Below, one piece after another: positions 6,466-6,871 of a stretch of DNA of 6,871 nucleotides. The stretch comes from Clostridia bacterium (GTDB taxonomy: Bacteria > Bacillota_A > Clostridia > Oscillospirales > QAKW01). Position numbers and translations under genes: made by a program. How positions within the stretch are numbered: position 1 is the stretch's first letter; the number at the start of each line of letters is the position of its first letter. The stretch spans positions 1 to 6,871 of the forward strand of contig JAFQKO010000116.1 of NCBI GenBank assembly GCA_017396865.1, written 5' to 3'. The notes beneath the pieces were generated by a model that saw only the letters and a list, made by a program, of their open reading frames with translations, was not told the origin of the DNA and ran no database searches.

Positions 6466-6471
6466 TCCTCA
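6466..6471 (-). promoter_or_regulatory. Stop codon fused to ribosome binding site (TGAGGA) before the 355-residue UroD-like gene
   Basis: TGAGGATAAAACT precedes ATG at 6458 on the minus strand. TGA (6471-6469) ends the partial upstream gene and overlaps GAGGA (6470-6466), with a seven-base spacer. It is almost the same sequence as the junction at 5393-5381, which again suggests coupled translation. Confidence 0.8.
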
Positions 6472-6871
6472 TTTAGACCATTTCAAGATGTTCTCATACA
6501 TTCTCTTGGCGTCATCCCCGCTCTTAAATCTCGTAGAGATATACAAGCCTGCGGGATCAACTGTCTTGATCAGTTTTTCTGCGCCCGCCTCATCGGCATC
6601 CAGAAGGCCGCGGCGCAGGATCAGCAGTTTATTCTTATCCTGAATCTTACGGTAGATCGGGAACCACTTTTCATCCCATTCGGGAGCTTCGCCCGCACCG
6701 GGTGCCCATTGGATGCCCATCAGGCCGGGGATCTCCAGAATCATATCCAGATGGGGCAGTTCGCCCACACCGTCGAGATGGTAAATGGGGCGCTCCACGT
6801 ACTGCGCCAGCTCGGTCAGATCATCGAGAACAAATTCTCTGAAGTGGTCGGGAGAAAGCATATAGCTGAAA
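6469..6871 (-). CDS. UroD-superfamily protein, C-terminal 133 residues, start outside window
   Basis: The reading frame is open at the right edge; FSYMLSPDHFREFVLDDL continues upstream of the first visible Met, so the true start is beyond 6871. FSYMLSP-FREFV is a common core motif of UroD-like methyltransferases. It is followed by PIYHLDGVGELPHLDMILEI, GIQWAPGAGEAPEWDEKWFPIYRKI and a C-terminal LILRRG...LYISTRFKSGDDAKRMYENIL. The His/Asp-rich YHLDG segment, with no Cys in the visible part, marks a different subgroup from the MtbA-like gene downstream. It ends TGA at 6469 with a ten-base gap to the next gene. It is likely another substrate- or corrinoid-binding barrel of the same operon, but the missing half prevents a firmer call. 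An upstream corrinoid-binding protein gene would be expected to the right. Confidence 0.82.
   Translation of the reverse strand, partial: FSYMLSPDHFREFVLDDLTELAQYVERPIYHLDGVGELPHLDMILEIPGLMGIQWAPGAGEAPEWDEKWFPIYRKIQDKNKLLILRRGLLDADEAGAEKLIKTVDPAGLYISTRFKSGDDAKRMYENILKWSK

Noticed and set aside
3156..6871. Heme-pathway uroporphyrinogen decarboxylase (hemE) reading of the UroD-like genes
   Set aside because: Several paralogs lie together with a corrinoid activator, one carries the methyltransferase His-x-Cys...Cys site, and no heme-synthesis genes are nearby.

Overview
All genes I can support in this 6.87 kb window lie on the minus strand, so transcription runs from right to left. The gene content suggests a strictly anaerobic, moderately GC-rich Firmicute of the clostridial type. 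The evidence is pyruvate formate-lyase under a ZTP riboswitch, a corrinoid-methyltransferase gene set with its reductive activator, strong AGGAGG-like ribosome binding sites, and a consensus housekeeping promoter. The lineage is inferred from this content and not proven.

Right and centre (6871 down to 1158): six tightly packed genes that look like one operon. In transcription order they are a UroD-superfamily protein cut by the window edge (6469-6871), a second UroD-family protein (5391-6458), a third and divergent UroD-like protein (4160-5380), an MtaA/MtbA-type methyltransferase with an intact His-x-Cys...Cys zinc site (3156-4154), a cysteine-rich DUF2284 protein (2642-3163), and a [2Fe-2S]/ASKHA reductive activator of corrinoid enzymes (RACE, DUF4445; 1158-2645). 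Gaps are 5-10 bases or the genes overlap. At two junctions the stop codon TGA is itself part of the next ribosome binding site. In known systems one methyltransferase moves a methyl group from a substrate to a corrinoid protein, a second moves it on to an acceptor, and the activator re-reduces corrinoid that has oxidised to Co(II). The corrinoid protein and any tetrahydrofolate methyltransferase are not in the window and would be expected to the right. The methyl donor is unknown.

Left (1157 down to 1): a 206-base intergenic region followed by the first 317 codons of pflB (pyruvate formate-lyase), which runs off the left edge. The intergenic region holds a consensus sigma-70/sigma-A promoter (TTGACA, 17 bases, TACAAT), a complete ZTP riboswitch aptamer (the 'pfl motif'), and an intrinsic terminator whose 5' arm overlaps the aptamer's P3 stem. 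This is an ON-switch layout: ZTP/ZMP, which build up when 10-formyl-tetrahydrofolate is short, should favour antitermination and raise formate production. The two halves therefore share a one-carbon theme: methyl groups on one side, formate on the other. No terminator is visible between the methyltransferase operon and the pflB promoter.

The most promising material for something undescribed is the run of three or four different UroD-fold proteins with unequal metal sites, together with DUF2284 and a short RACE protein.
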